Notes: generated by a model from the sequence alone, not told the origin. Positions 24,701 through 34,830 are shown, counted from the stretch's first letter. The stretch is 64,000 bases of DNA from Plumapathes pennacea (GCA_964036295.1 OZ038473.1:3317501-3381500), one strand, 5' to 3'. Program-made: numbers and translations.

Positions 24701-25019
24701 GATCGAAGTACGCCGGTGTCATGCTGGGTATCAGGGCGGATCATCTTGTGCTTGGGGACAGCAATCTTACGTTTTATCGCTGTTTTTATTCTATTTCTAG
24801 ACTCCCCCACAAGTTCAAGCCCAAATCAGTGTATATTGGTGAATTATAACCCATGTGAAGGCCTGTCAGATGTACACATAAACGAGACAGCAAGGAGCAA
24901 CACAAACTGAATTAACTGAACCTAAACTCCACATGATATGGCAATATCTGTAGTGTGAACTTACCTTGGTAAGGAATGGTGAGAACAGTGAGGACAAAGG
25001 CGATATAGAACCAAGCCAT
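15787..25019 (-). CDS. GPI-anchored Ly6/uPAR (three-finger) protein, paralogue 3, intron split by a Gypsy element
   Basis: Exon 1 is 24965-25019 and exon 2 is 15787-16148. They are separated by an 8.8-kb intron and give about 138 aa. Exon 1 encodes nearly the same signal peptide as paralogue 2. Exon 2 opens VDCLDCYSCTSSDSW and ends in the CC-x4-CN signature, GGAGGSM linker and CVAVVLLAFAVIFQ tail. I join the distant exon 1 because introns of paralogues 2 and 3 are homologous at both ends (16149-16300 matches 10130-10290; 23340-23610 and 24540-24964 match 10440-11220). The extra length is a Gypsy element plus other insertions. The stop codon is TAG, where the other copies use TAA. Splicing across this intron is not shown; exon 2 alone lacks a proper signal peptide. 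Confidence 0.8.
16974..17193 (+). repeat. 5' LTR of the Gypsy element
   Basis: Begins TGTAAC and ends GTTACA, a 6-bp inverted terminal pair. It holds seven GTTA units near the start and an AATAAA polyadenylation signal at about 17104. Matches 22701-22922. Confidence 0.95.
17195..17207 (+). promoter_or_regulatory. Primer-binding site, probably tRNA-Leu
   Basis: TGGTGGCAGCGGT starts one base after the 5' LTR. It begins with the TGG complementary to a tRNA CCA end. From memory, the remaining ten bases are complementary to the acceptor 3' strand of a metazoan tRNA-Leu of the AAG/UAG type. The tRNA identity is recalled, not searched. Confidence 0.65.
17213..18595 (+). CDS. gag: Gypsy gag polyprotein
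   Basis: The start is placed at the ATG 17213, just after the primer-binding site (MANVHTNTDDPEV), giving 460 aa. The frame also runs upstream through the LTR, but that part is not expected to be translated. An N-terminal region (about residues 50-125) is rich in Glu, Gln and Arg and looks coiled-coil. A capsid-type retrotransposon gag domain follows (FDGDNSWEDYKAQFDLIAEL onward). Near the C terminus is one CCHC zinc knuckle, C-x2-C-x4-H-x4-C (CWTCGKAGHLQRNC), for RNA packaging. The last ~115 nt overlap pol in a different frame. Confidence 0.93.
   Translation: MANVHTNTDDPEVTFGPLETGKRFGTADLAATRVDFVPPTSSTPHATSDYMQDIAASMASIQAMYREQAEQFNARLDETTKSHREDMADITAQFSRALEEQRLLHTEETRELRAEIFHLKSLERSHVQPKPPPPTQPASTQSPPSFVDCHDELADHLDQLQTMAEAMKETASRPPKPSTGKNTFGKSLKPNTFDGDNSWEDYKAQFDLIAELNGWEDETKAVYLAASLKGHAQAVLGDLNEHSRRDFNSLVAALSSRFGAEHQTELYRTQLKTLLRKKDQTLPELAQTTRRLTRQAYPEATEVTRETLARDHFIDALPDPDVRWRIQQTRPKSLKDALTTAVELEAFQLANLQRGQATRAVVPAPQDATTERSASANTATSERNPLDQKLDTMAELLQSLVVSLQSPRRSPGRQNSPARCWTCGKAGHLQRNCQETPDQNQNQGNGRQPDSRARTRQHRD
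18478..22569 (+). CDS. pol: Gypsy pol polyprotein (protease, RT, RNase H, integrase)
   Basis: The frame is -1 relative to gag. The ATG at 18478 is only the first Met of the open frame, and translation is more likely by frameshifting at 18541-18547. With residues counted from that Met, an aspartic protease DTG is at about 73-75 with a later GILGMD. The reverse transcriptase has LDLKSGYWQ and the catalytic YLDD near 511-514. RNase H has DTDASNQG near 658 and RTDHGALQWL. The integrase has an HHCC zinc finger near 955-1000 and a D,D35E triad (LDVLGP, HSDQG, MVERYN). A C-terminal GPY/F-like module (WGGPYLV) follows near 1260. There are no stops and all key residues are present, so the proteins look functional. 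Confidence 0.95.
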   Translation: MWKSWTFAEKLPGDPRPEPEPGKRKTAGFEGQNPATPRLNRPHQTPLRVNTTTENGLFVKGTIGGVQTNFLVDTGSNITIVTPEVYQKIPELVRPALENVVSTMLLADGRSLPFAGKAAIQMQLGHTDVVHEVWVADIGLDGILGMDLMRRLGCELKCNRGNYQLILPGGSVKCAQNLLGTTCCRVAVGKTVVVPPGAEMIVPGKYMQPSMAAGPGVLEGAEQFVKRNNLLVAKTLVDMGKKDVPLRLFNPTSKHQTVHKDTTVAWCEPVPEVLDASDATITVASCQKPDGCKATDARTDVPDFLKDLLNRSSQHLDAGQREEVAALLTEFSDVFASSDDDLGRTGIVKHRIDTGGAKPIRQPARRMPIHQKKEAEAEVKKMLERGVVEQSSSPWASPIVLVKKKDGSTRFCVDYRRLNDVTIKDSYPLPRIDDSLDALAGSEWFSTLDLKSGYWQVEMEDGDKAKTAFTAGSGLYQFRVMPFGLANAPATFERLMERVLSGLPPELCLVYLDDLIIHGKHFKDELKRLRNVFLRLRAARLKLSANKCHLFQRRVSYLGHIVSKDGVSTDPSKIRSVVEWPTPQTVAQVRSFLGLCSYYRRFVQGFADVAKPLYKLTEQSNRPFQWTSESDEAFRKLKEAMTHAPVLAYPTCEGPFVLDTDASNQGIGAVLSQLQDGKERVVAYYSRVLHKAERRYCVTRKELLGVVEGVRNFHHYLYGRKFLVRTDHGALQWLLNFRNPEGQLARWLEQLGTYDFEIQHRPGKHHGNADALSRRPCGACKYCANAERKGNFATEEMRSCECGGAASATEPTKHGMGEEETESLVEASPAATLCAVQTRSTTTSAKLATDGDSSTSSSDEEPSMPVSWNNTQLRKAQLADQELRPLIEWKETGGKRPEWSDVSHAKAEVKCYWAQWDRLYLKDGVLYRRWESDRGDEITWQLVVPLTLRADIMRQLHDSKTAGHLGISKTLAKVRELFYWRGCGGDVRRWCRSCDMCASRNRPQKTPKAPMKTYNVGAPLERVALDVLGPLPESDRGNKYILVVADYFTKWTEAYSMPNQEATTVAKLLVEEFVVRFGVPRQLHSDQGRNFESAVFQEMCLLLDIDKTRTTPLRPQSDGMVERYNRTLENMLSKFVAENQRDWDEHLPFVMMAYRSSVHETTGCSPSELMLGRNLRLPVDLLFSRPQEETLHSPTEYAHKLQQRIEKAHDFARETLKIESERQKRHYDHRVDQCLYNVGDAVWLHNPTRKKGITPKLQRPWGGPYLVTKRISDVVYRIQLTERAKPKVVHFDRLKPYTGTNPPTWLNPEAPEDQQGPGGPEMAGKSKALPNSPSRTQAPRVPTRPRRTVKPPRWTQNYVLGPE
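18541..18603 (+). promoter_or_regulatory. Programmed -1 ribosomal frameshift signal (slippery site plus candidate pseudoknot)
   Basis: GGGAAAC at 18541-18547 reads G GGA AAC in the gag frame, exactly the X XXY YYZ form needed for a -1 slip into pol. After an 8-nt spacer, GCCGG (18556-18560) can pair with CCGGC (18577-18581). Within that loop GGGCC (18567-18571) can pair with GGCCC (18599-18603), making an H-type pseudoknot. Structure read by eye, not folded. Confidence 0.7.
22687..22697 (+). promoter_or_regulatory. Polypurine tract for plus-strand priming
   Basis: AAGGGAGGGAG ends 3 nt before the 3' LTR, the expected place for the plus-strand primer of an LTR element. Confidence 0.85.
22701..22922 (+). 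repeat. 3' LTR of the Gypsy element
   Basis: Same as 16974-17193 except for two substitutions (ACTGG/GCTGG and CTAAG/CTAGG) and two 1-base insertions. Followed by the GTAC duplication. Confidence 0.95.
22927..24538. other. Remaining intron sequence of Ly6 paralogue 3 with a second ~0.9-kb insertion
   Basis: 23340-23612 and sequence after about 24538 match the intron of paralogue 2. The intervening ~930 bp (23613-24538) is absent there, so it is another insertion or a deletion in copy 2. It shows no coding sequence or clear ends. 22927-23340 contains repeated AACTCGAA words in both orientations. Confidence 0.55.
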
Positions 25020-26017
25020 TGTAAAGTATAGGATTCAGAACACGCTCCAACACGCTTTTCTTCAATGGGCAGTCAAACTCGGGCTCAGTCCCCAGCCGTC
25101 GGGTGTTTCGGCGCCCGCGATCCTCACATGTTGGGCGTAGGTTACTTCACATATCGTACATATTATGTAATACCTATACTGAAATATACAGTTTTCTTTC
25201 GGGTTGGAGTTAGGGCCTCTGGAACCAGGGTAAGACCAACGGGGAAGCAACCCCCACTCATTGACAGCATGGGAATTTATTGACCAACTCAATGCAGCTC
25301 ATGACGTCCGGTGTTGAAATGTATATATATAAATATATATATATTTTTAAGTTTCGGATTCGTTGTGACCAAAACAATAATCTGATCTAAACCAATACCC
25401 CCTTTGCAACTTTAATACAGGAATTATGACAAGTTTGGCAGCAGCGTTCAACGAACAATTCCTGCTGAACCAAAGACTATTGACAAACATAACGATCAAC
25501 AGACAAAACTAAACAACATAGAGTAACAAAGTCAAGCGCGCTTTTTGAAAACGGGCCCTTCTGATCGCACTAGACTTGAAGTAACTAAACATGATCCTCA
25601 CCGTTACAACATAAATTGCATAGTTAAATCTGCTATACTGTAGTTCAGTCCTAAACATTTGTTTAAAAATCAATAATCTATATTCCGCAGTTCACATATA
25701 TAATTCATCAGGTATATTTTCATATCGATAAGTAAACATCCCGACAAAGATTACGACTTCTTCGAAGTTTGCGACCGTCTTAGCAACGTATTCGTTAGTG
25801 CCATTTTACACTGTGACCACAGTAAACGGGCAGAAATTAACAAGCCTAACAAATTCCAAACTGTCTCGTGTTAGTGCACTAGCGAACAATCATTTAGTGA
25901 ACTCCTTATTCCGAACTATTGAATGAAATCAACGATTACAGAAAATCAGTTTCTTGAGGTCATCATTTCTTGTCGTGTCACGCAAGTCACCTCATTAAGT
26001 CACGCCATCTCTTCAAT
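25020..26017. other. Intergenic: duplicated Ly6 5' flank, then nothing recognisable
   Basis: 25020-25190 matches 11276-11450 upstream of paralogue 2 (shared CTCAGTCCCCAGCCGTCGGG), so it should contain the promoter. The rest to 26017, probably including the FADS6 3' UTR, is AT-rich with no gene seen. Confidence 0.6.
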
Positions 26018-27097
26018 CTACTGGATGCCTATGTAGTCAGTGATAGGCGGCAGCTTAACCATGAGTTCATCGTACTCATTGTAAAACTTCCTCAGTCTGT
26101 TCATATACGTGTCTTCGTTGTACGGCAAGCCGTGACTCTTGAGATAACTCGACACAATCGGCTTCACCTTCAGACACATGTTGTCGGACAAGTGCGGGAA
26201 CAGATGGTGCTCGACGTGACAGCTGACGATTGCGTGACCGAAGCTGTAGTCCAAGATTGGATTACGAGGCAGGTTCAACACGGACCAAGCCATCTGCTGA
26301 AGGCGCTTCGGTCGTCTTTTGACATCGTACATGGGCAAACCAATGTGCTGGAAAACGTTCACATGGATGTACGGAATGGACAAAACGGTACGGGTGATGA
26401 ACATGCAAAAGACAGCTCCCATAACCGACAGCCCGGACCCGTAATAGAACATGCAAAAATGCATTGCGTACCCCAAACTCGACCTGACGACAAAGCGGAA
26501 CAGTGCCTTTCCAGAAAGAATGGTTAAAGAGAACAGTGTGAACATGAGCGGGAGGATGAGCGGAGCGAAGAAGAGGTAATTTACACGACCAAGAGACGGA
26601 GCGCGCCATGAACTCGAATCACCCAGACCAATAACATTGGTGTACGGATGATGGTATTGGATGTGAATCTCGTGTCCCCCATCGCTAGTAAACCCGCCCC
26701 ACATCTCCGAACAAAACACGGACAAGACGTCATTGCAGAACTTTGAGCGGCCTGCCAGAGCGTTATGGACGGCGGAATGACCATACTTCACGGTTATCAT
26801 GGCATGAATGAAACCAATAAGAAGGATACCGGTAATGAACAGTACGGCGTTGGTGCTACGAAGGAGAAGGAAGCCCGCGGGAAGCAAGGCCATTCCAGAC
26901 ATCAGAAGAGCCAAGTCCACTCCGTACAATTCCCACCATGAGCTTTTTTCCACCACATCTCGGACAAGACTCCTTAGGTGACTCAGGGAAGGTTCGTCGT
27001 TGTTTTTGTTGTTGTTGTTTGTATTCTCGATTTCGGTTTCGCTTTTGGTGTGGTCGTCCCAGCCTGTCCGTTGTATCTCACGCCCGTTGGGAGGCAT
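26018..27097 (-). CDS. FADS6: Fatty acid desaturase 6-like membrane desaturase
   Basis: Single-exon frame of 359 aa. The three histidine boxes of membrane di-iron desaturases are present: HSAVH at 107-111, HIQYHH at 145-150 and HVEHH at 294-298. Hydrophobic spans lie around 62-105 and 175-245. There is no N-terminal cytochrome b5 domain, unlike FADS1/2-type front-end desaturases. The stretches YIHVNVFQHIGLPM, NCxVEHHLFPxLSDxMCLKVKP-like and the PPIT..G.Q terminus are, from memory, characteristic of FADS6. The enzyme should introduce a double bond into an acyl chain at the ER membrane, using electrons from an external donor; its substrate is poorly defined. An asparagine-rich tract at 26-33 is coded by an AAC-type repeat. 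Confidence 0.9.
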   Translation of the reverse strand: MPPNGREIQRTGWDDHTKSETEIENTNNNNKNNDEPSLSHLRSLVRDVVEKSSWWELYGVDLALLMSGMALLPAGFLLLRSTNAVLFITGILLIGFIHAMITVKYGHSAVHNALAGRSKFCNDVLSVFCSEMWGGFTSDGGHEIHIQYHHPYTNVIGLGDSSSWRAPSLGRVNYLFFAPLILPLMFTLFSLTILSGKALFRFVVRSSLGYAMHFCMFYYGSGLSVMGAVFCMFITRTVLSIPYIHVNVFQHIGLPMYDVKRRPKRLQQMAWSVLNLPRNPILDYSFGHAIVSCHVEHHLFPHLSDNMCLKVKPIVSSYLKSHGLPYNEDTYMNRLRKFYNEYDELMVKLPPITDYIGIQ

Positions 27098-27179
27098 TGC
27101 TTTCTACGTGCAAGAAAAAATCGTCAGTTCTTGTGTGCTGGAGAAATAGAAAGATGAAACTAAGGCTGGAGTTTCCGGT

Positions 27180-27416
27180 GATGATTTATGATGGTGACGA
27201 TAACGATGGTGATAATAATTACGAAAGTGATGATGATTGATGATTGTGGTGATGGTGATGATGGTGATGGTAATGATGATGACGAAAGTGATGATAGTGA
27301 TGACGGTGATGTTAATGGTGATTGTGACTGAGTTAATGATGGTGGTATCATGATGGTGATGGTGATGATGTTGATGATGATGATGATGATGATGATGATA
27401 ATAATGATGATGATGA

Positions 27417-27448
<32 letters not shown>

Positions 27449-27462
27449 ATGACGATGATGAC

Positions 27463-27533
<71 letters not shown>

Positions 27534-27548
27534 CGATGATAATGATGC

Positions 27549-27644
<96 letters not shown>

Positions 27645-27671
27645 CGATGATAATGATGCTGATAATGATGC

Positions 27672-27706
<35 letters not shown>

Positions 27707-27800
27707 TTGATGCTTATGCTGATGATGATGTTGATGCTTATGCTGATGATGATGATGATGATGATAATGATGATGATGTTGTGATAATGATGATGATGCA
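27180..27800. repeat. ATG/GAT trinucleotide microsatellite (about 600 bp)
   Basis: Long runs of GAT units, with GAC, GCT and AAT interruptions and a short GCT block near 27417-27440, starting about 85 bp upstream of the FADS6 start. It reads open in several frames only because the period is three. Confidence 0.95.
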
Positions 27801-29540
27801 TACAGTTCAACGCTTGGATTACAGTAAATTGTTTAATTTGACACTACAAAAACATAGTGTTCATATTGATAGATGCATAAATCTGTTGGCACAGCTGCAA
27901 TAAATTTATGCATATATTCATTACACTCACAAACACGATTTTTTTAAACCTGTGCTAACCCCAAGACATACAAGTGAGGTTGAGCATATACACCGAGTGA
28001 ATATGCAATCAATTTCAATGCAGCATCATCTCAACACATTGAGACACTTATATTCTGCACAAATATTGAAACATGTCTGAGTCAATCTAATTAGCATGTA
28101 TTTATGCCCGGGCGAAAAGCGAATGCATAATATATAATCTGCAGAAACTAAGTGCAGAATATTTCAATCTTTGATGGGTGAAGACCATAAAAGTAATTTG
28201 TGACACATTGGTTGTGTTGCTTTCATCTGCGTCCACAGCAGCTCGAGCAGCAAATATATATTCAAGTTCGAATTTATATATCTGCAAATTATGCAATTTG
28301 AGCGATTCCGAAATAACTTTACCCAGCAAGACAGCCAACTATTAAAAACGCACAATTACAGCACGGGGTTTCCTTTGTTTGGATTAATTTTTCTTTTGAA
28401 GGACCTGCTAAAAAATATAGCCAACCCACAGCTTTTTGTCTTGCGCTTGAAATGTGTCGAATTGTTCATGGAACAGAAGATGACGCCATTATTTAGCGAG
28501 TCCGTCATATTGCTTTGCCAGACAATCATCTAAAAAACCCGCAAGCAGGTACGCCGATGTAAACACTCTTCTTCGCTATTATAAAAAGAAACTTCAAGAA
28601 AACACCTAAAAACATGATTTATCAGTGCTATCTTGAGTTTTGTATCTTGCCGTGCGTTTCACACACTCGCAAGTTCAACCGGTCAAATGCTATATTTTCA
28701 TATGGTCGAATTCGCTTCTCCCGTCACTAAAAGAAAATCTCCTTGATTTAGTTAATCCTTCCACAGTCCTAACTCAGAAGAGAATATTATCTCGCAAAGA
28801 CTTCGAGCAGACAATAAATACGAGTATTTGCAGACATGTACGTACTGTACCTTGAAGAGATGTAACCTAATGTCCGTGCGAGAGAAAATCCGGGGAGACG
28901 GAGGGAAGAATTCCCCGCAACCTATAGCTCAAACACCGGAAAACTGTTACAATGTTCGCCAAGCTGACGAGGAAATCCCGAGTGCTAGAACAGCACTGTA
29001 ACGATAACTCGTCTCGCAGTCTCCTGTTGTTTGCTTTGCTAATATTTCACTGAGCAAAGTCCATATGACCGGCGGAGCATGGGCCTGATAAACCGGATTA
29101 GGACTGAACAAACTAGGAACTTGGAATGTCATTCGTCGGTCTCCATGCACCAGGACAGCACAAACTAGGAACTTGGAATGTCATTCGTCGGTCATGCTAA
29201 TCAGATTTTTTTATTTTTTATTTTATTTTTTATGGAAAAGGCGTTTTGCATGTTTGGATCTACGAGGAATTTATATGGCTGCCCGGTGATTTTCTATCGT
29301 GCATGCGCACAACTGCGTCACGCTTTGGCATTGCGGGCGCATAATGAACCAGCGGAAAACACAGCTGACTCGCAAGACGCATTTCGACGATTTGGTAAAC
29401 ACACGGCTGAGTGCAGGGATTCATTTCTCGGAACCTGTCTAACATGGTGACAATTCCTGCTTCGTTACTGGTTGGCACTTGGCAACGCAGGTCTTCGCAA
29501 AGTGCATGGTTTAGGGAGCATGTTAGTGAATGAAGAGTAG
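27801..29540. other. Intergenic region, no gene seen
   Basis: AT-rich with no coding signal. A 36-bp direct repeat containing ACTAGGAACTTGGAATGTCA occurs at about 29109 and 29161. A minus-strand AATAAA at 29565-29570 probably ends the UHRF1 transcript. Confidence 0.6.
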
Positions 29541-29847
29541 TTCAACTTGCGACATGTGAGTGAATTTATTTACAAATAAAATAGCAACATAACAAGATAA
29601 AAATTCTTACAGGGTTAAAACGGAAAGCGCGCAAAACTCGAAAACAAAAAAACAAAACAAAAAAATGTAAAATCAGGTTATAAAGCAGCGGGTGAATGTG
29701 TTGAATAACCAAAGAGTATGTATATCAAAGCATAAAAGCCATACTGGGCAGCAAAACCGGAAATCTAAAGGGCCTATTCACGCTGAACGCACCGCGACAA
29801 CCGAACCTGTTCGGTCGCAAGACACCACGTCACGTTGCGTTCGGATT

Positions 29848-29885
29848 TGACTCGGATTTGACTCGGATTCGGCTCGGATTTGACT
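29848..29885. repeat. Short tandem repeat of GACTCGGATTT
   Basis: About four 11-12-bp units (TTGACTCGGAT, one with GGCTCGGAT) in the probable 3' UTR of UHRF1. Confidence 0.7.
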
Positions 29886-30208
29886 GAAGCGAGTAGGTCC
29901 CGAGTGTCTGAACCTAATTTTGGGAATCTTAAAACCAGTCTAACACCCTATTGGCCGTGAATACATGCAGATCTTATGTTGCTTTTAACAAAGAAAGTCG
30001 AGTTCGTTAGCCGAGCGGTTTGAAGGCCGTTCTAAACGCAGGGTAATTTATAGCTGTCAAGGAAGATGAACAGACGACTACAGAGAACACTCAACGTTAT
30101 TCATCTCCTCCTTGTGCCATGTTTTGTGTGGGGTGGGGAGAGGGGATAAGAGTCGACAGCGGCAGGGCTAACAAAACAACCCGAATCCCTCCCGGTTCGT
30201 TGAGAGTG

Positions 30209-33200
30209 CTACCGTCCCTTCGTGTAGCCAGGAAAGAGCTCGTTCAGAGTGGCCTCCAGTGCCGAATTTATGGTCATCTTGTAACCTTTTCCCAGTTCTG
30301 TGCGACATGCTGGACACGAGAACACACTGGCCTTGAAAGAACGCTGAAGGCAAGCCTAGAGGAGATATCATAAATAAGATATTTTTTATTTTTTATTTTA
30401 TTTTTTTAGGGCAACACCAATTTAGCAATAAAAGAACAAAGACAGGCATGGGGGAGGGGGGACACAGCTTTCAGGTCAATACTGTTTTGGAATGGCTTTC
30501 TATTGGCTGTCCAAGGTAATCGTGTGACGCAGCTATTGTTTTGTGTTTTCTGCACTTTGATTGGCCCAAATAAGTTTGGCAGTAATCCAGGGCCAATCAG
30601 AAACAAACGCAAAACCTGATTGCGAACTGCTCAAGCAAGTTAGCAAGCGATGGTGGCGTTTTTTTCACACTGTTGATTGGTTCTTCAAAATAAAACCCAA
30701 CGCAACTACTTCGGCCACTAGTGATTGGTTGAAGGTTTTTTTCCTTTTTTTTTTCCTTTTTTTTTATTACAGTCTCTGTGATTGGCGCCGAAAGTACTTT
30801 AGTTTTGGTTTACGAAAGTCGTTGAAAACCTGTTCACTAGTTATTGTGGTTGTTTACTAGTTACTGTGATGGACACTAACTCGTATAACAAGGACAGTAA
30901 TACGGACAGCAACAGCTCGGTATTATACCTTGCAGATGTTATGGAGACACTTTGTTGTTATAGGTTGGTGCACGACGTCCTGGCAGCAGATACAAGTGAA
31001 GGCCTCCTCCACTTTGGGAATGAAAGCCTTCAGAGTAAAAAAGAAAAAGACATCAGTTAGATTCAGCGAAAGCACATAAAACGTCCAAGCAACCGCAAGC
31101 CAGTAAACAGCGGGAGAGAGAGAGGGACGTTTATTTAACAAAGAAACGGGCATAGCTTTGAAAAAGTCTTATCAGAAGCAAGCTAGCGTACACGTTTCTC
31201 ACTTACTGTGTAATTGTCTGAAGCTTGAAGTAACTCCTCCCACAGTTTCTTGTTTTCCTTGTCAGCATCGATAAGTTTTTGCTTGTCTTCTGGGAGAGTG
31301 TAAGCATCCTTCTTTTTGTCTGGTGTCGAGTTTGGCCTCACTGTAACGTTTTTCTTTTTAGCTGGTGGGGAGGTAGAATCCGAGCCAGTACCTGTAAGTT
31401 TAAGATAAACTCTTTAGGCATAAAACAGTAAAAATACAAACTATTTCACGGGATTTTCGGATGACAGGCGAAACCGAAACCGAAGTATTTACACGCAGCG
31501 CTAATCAGTGAACTTTTGCTCCTTATTGGCAAAGACTCAAAAATGACGGCACCGTACTTTACATTGTACTGCTGTATACCTTTCTCTCGCTTCCTCTTTC
31601 CTTTTCCTTTCTCCTTTGCTCCTTCGCTTGCTTTCTCGGCTTCCTTCTTGGCTTTTGCTTCTAAGAATCCTTCTGGGTACTAGATTAAACAAACAAACAA
31701 ACAAACAAACAAGAGTTGTGAGCCAGACCAACAGTAACATTTGACAAACCATTTTTCATTACTGAACGGGTGCGGTTCTTTTGGGACTATTCCGTCTGTT
31801 GTATTGTCAGTACACGAATAACAGAAATACACAGAATATCAATTCCAAATAATGGACTTTGGCAAAGACCGAGGAAGTCTGGGTACGGGACCCGATGGGC
31901 GCGGGCGCGCACTTTTCCCGCCAAAACGCAGGCGAAAGTTTCCCGAAGAACACGATTACCGGATATTATGTTTATTTCGTCTATTTAAGGTACGAGTCGC
32001 ATTAATAGGGAGTTTAAGAAACCTAGGACGGCGACGGCAACGCGAGGAACCAAAAAATACTGTCTCTGTTTTCCCTATGTCTTTGTAACTTTGTCTATTC
32101 TTAGGTTGCTCAATTTGTTCCGTTTTTGCCGAGGTTCTATTGATTTCATCGTTTCCTACTAAGAAGAACGACTGCCGTTATTTTATCGAACTGTCGTCCA
32201 CGTCCTGACAACGAAGTAAAAAAGAAGCATTTGAAGTCGCACGCGAGAGCACGGCGACCCCGAGAACATGTCAATTTCAGATATTCACGTGCTTCTTTTG
32301 TCTTCTGTGATTAGTTTTATTGTTTCACCGACGTCCTCTCGCGTTCTGTATCTTAAAGTCCCTATTAAATACCGACGGACGGCGTGTTTACCTTGGTTGT
32401 TAGTCCAAGTTCTGCAATCAACTTCTTTCCCTCTTCCGTCCAAGGCGCGGGAGTCTACAGATAGAAAATATATGAAACCCGGGTCAAGTGATAAACTCCA
32501 ATTTTCTCTTTTAATTAATCACAAGAGATATCATACAGCAAGGAAATCTTTGATTGAGACAACTTCCACAAATGACAAATGATTGAACTGTCAATTCTTG
32601 CTTCATCACTCGTGCAGTTTCTTCAAGTTTTGGGGAAAAGAGTGGGAAAATCTGTATTTTGAACTTTGAAATGAAACGGTTAATTAATGGCAATTTACCT
32701 CGTCGTCCCGACGAAGGAGATATCTCCACACAACAAAGCCAGATTTGCCTTTCTCGGGCCAATACTTTACAACCTGAGAGTATAATCCACAAACTCATAA
32801 TTATGATCGTTGTAGCAACGATAAATGATTTCCATTTTGTTCGTGTGGGTTGTCAGTATCGTCTCGCTTACTGTGGTTGTTGTTATTGGCCTCGTGTGTG
32901 TAAATCTTCATCCAACTAATTACATATCTTACCTTATAAATCCCGTCATATCTGTTCCCTTCCTCTGGAGCAAAGTTGGAATGTTTAGCCAATTTTTCGC
33001 TACGTACCTGCGAAAGTAAAAGGCATGTCATAGGCAAAAACAATTTAAGTGAAGACCCATTTCTCAGCAAATCAGCGATCGCAAAACACATAGAGGAATA
33101 TGCCTGTTTGTGTATCCCTCGTAGCCTGTTTATCAGAATATGTCGTTCATATTGAATTAGGGTGAAAGAATGCAAAAGAACCGAAAAGTAAAATATTTAC

Positions 33201-34830
33201 TTGTCTTACGGTACGACTAGAACGCTACATACTCTTTTGAGTGTGAGGCACAGATTCATCCGCAAATGATCAGAGCCTTCTTTTTATTAGTTACCACAAA
33301 ACAACCAAGGGGCATTGCCAGGTTAATACGGTTTTCAGGAAAGTGCTAATGAACCAGTTTGAAATTGTAAATAAGCGCGTAGTTTGAATCATGAAGTACA
33401 AATATAACTGAGAGGCGAACACGGCAAGTGTTAGATAGTAATTACTGTCAGTGAATACTAACCACTCTGACAGGCTTGCCATCCTGCCATTTCTCAGCCA
33501 CAGCGCCGTTTTTATCGTCAAGAGCAGCGGCACAGTTGCGAGCAAGAGCCCTGGGAAAAGGGAGACATTAATGAAGTATATATAGTTCATTCATTAAGGT
33601 GGTGTTACACTGGTCGATTTGCAACGATACGATGTTGAACTAAAAATCGTTCAGGTGTAACACCCCATTGCGAACGATTTTTCGCGATGTTTGCAGTGCT
33701 GCAACGCGTTGTAAGTTTTTGAAAGCGATTCAAAAACTTGCAACACCGCTGCGTGAATTTGAAGCGAATCGGCGTTGCAAATCGTCGTTGCAAATCAACC
33801 AGTGTAGGTCCACGTCACACGCGTAATCGTCTTTTCAACAACCGGGTCCAGGGAGTTAGGGGTTACTGAGAATATGGGTAACTCAACTTACCGTGTGGCA
33901 TGAAATTTTCGCGAGAGTTTATTTTCGCGAATTTTCCGACGATTCGCAAAAATTAAATCCCGCGAAAATGAACTCCCGCGAAAAAAATATCCGCAAAAAT
34001 TTGCTCCATTATATACTTAAATTACTGAATTTCAATTAAATTGACTGCAAACGAAATCACAGCCTTCTTCTTTGCAATTAAAACAAAATGAACATTATCT
34101 GCGTAACAGCTGTAATATAGTGTTGCTATATACCAGTGCCGAACGTAAAATACCGGACAGAAACTTGTCTGAAATCCGCGAAAATTTGTTCCAAACAGTA
34201 AAGTCTGAATTCTAAATTCGCGAAAATTTCTTCCCGCAAAAGGCAAAAAAACCCCAGCAATCCGCGAAATTAAACTCCCGCGAAAATTTCCTGCCACATG
34301 GTAGATAATCAGGCACCTGTTCATCTTGGTGAGCTTCTGGTCACATGACTGCTCTGCTGTTCGCTTGTTGCCAGACAAGTCTCTACCACCGCTCCCAGTG
34401 TACAAGAACTCATCACCGTTGTCCTGTGCGGACAAAAATGAGGCGTGGTATAAACACGTGCTCTTCATCAACATAACTGTCTTGACTAAATCTGTTTACA
34501 ATGTGAACCGTTCGCGAGATCAGAATTGAACCCGGGCCGCATTGGTGAAAACTGACGAAACCACTCTATCATCTGAGCGCCCACAGCAAGAAACATACGA
34601 ACAACAAACAAAAAGTGGATCTTTTCCTAAATGAACTCCTTCAGGCTTCGTAAAAATATCATTTTCCTCTGTACGTGTTTCATATTCACTTGTGTGTAAG
34701 GATATTTACCACATCATCTTCGTAACCGCCCGCAAGCACAATGGAGTACGCCCCTTCCGAATCCCGCCCGTGAATTCCACTCACGTGAGGGCGATGGACT
34801 CCCGACTCACTGGCCTGAGCAAGGAAAGCG

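Noticed and set aside
4540-25019. Three-finger venom toxins as an alternative identity for the Ly6 genes
   Set aside because: The C-terminal hydrophobic GPI-type tails and Ser/Gly linkers indicate membrane-anchored Ly6 proteins, not secreted toxins.
27160-27810. Poly-Ile/Ser and poly-Met open frames
   Set aside because: Artefacts of the ATG trinucleotide repeat.
29996-30050. tRNA-like TTAGCCGAGCGGTTTGAAGG
   Set aside because: It has an A-box-like stretch but no matching B box or cloverleaf; at most a relic.
31913-31926. E2F-like TTTTCCCGCCAAAA in a UHRF1 intron
   Set aside because: Good match to the consensus but far from any start site, so no support for function.
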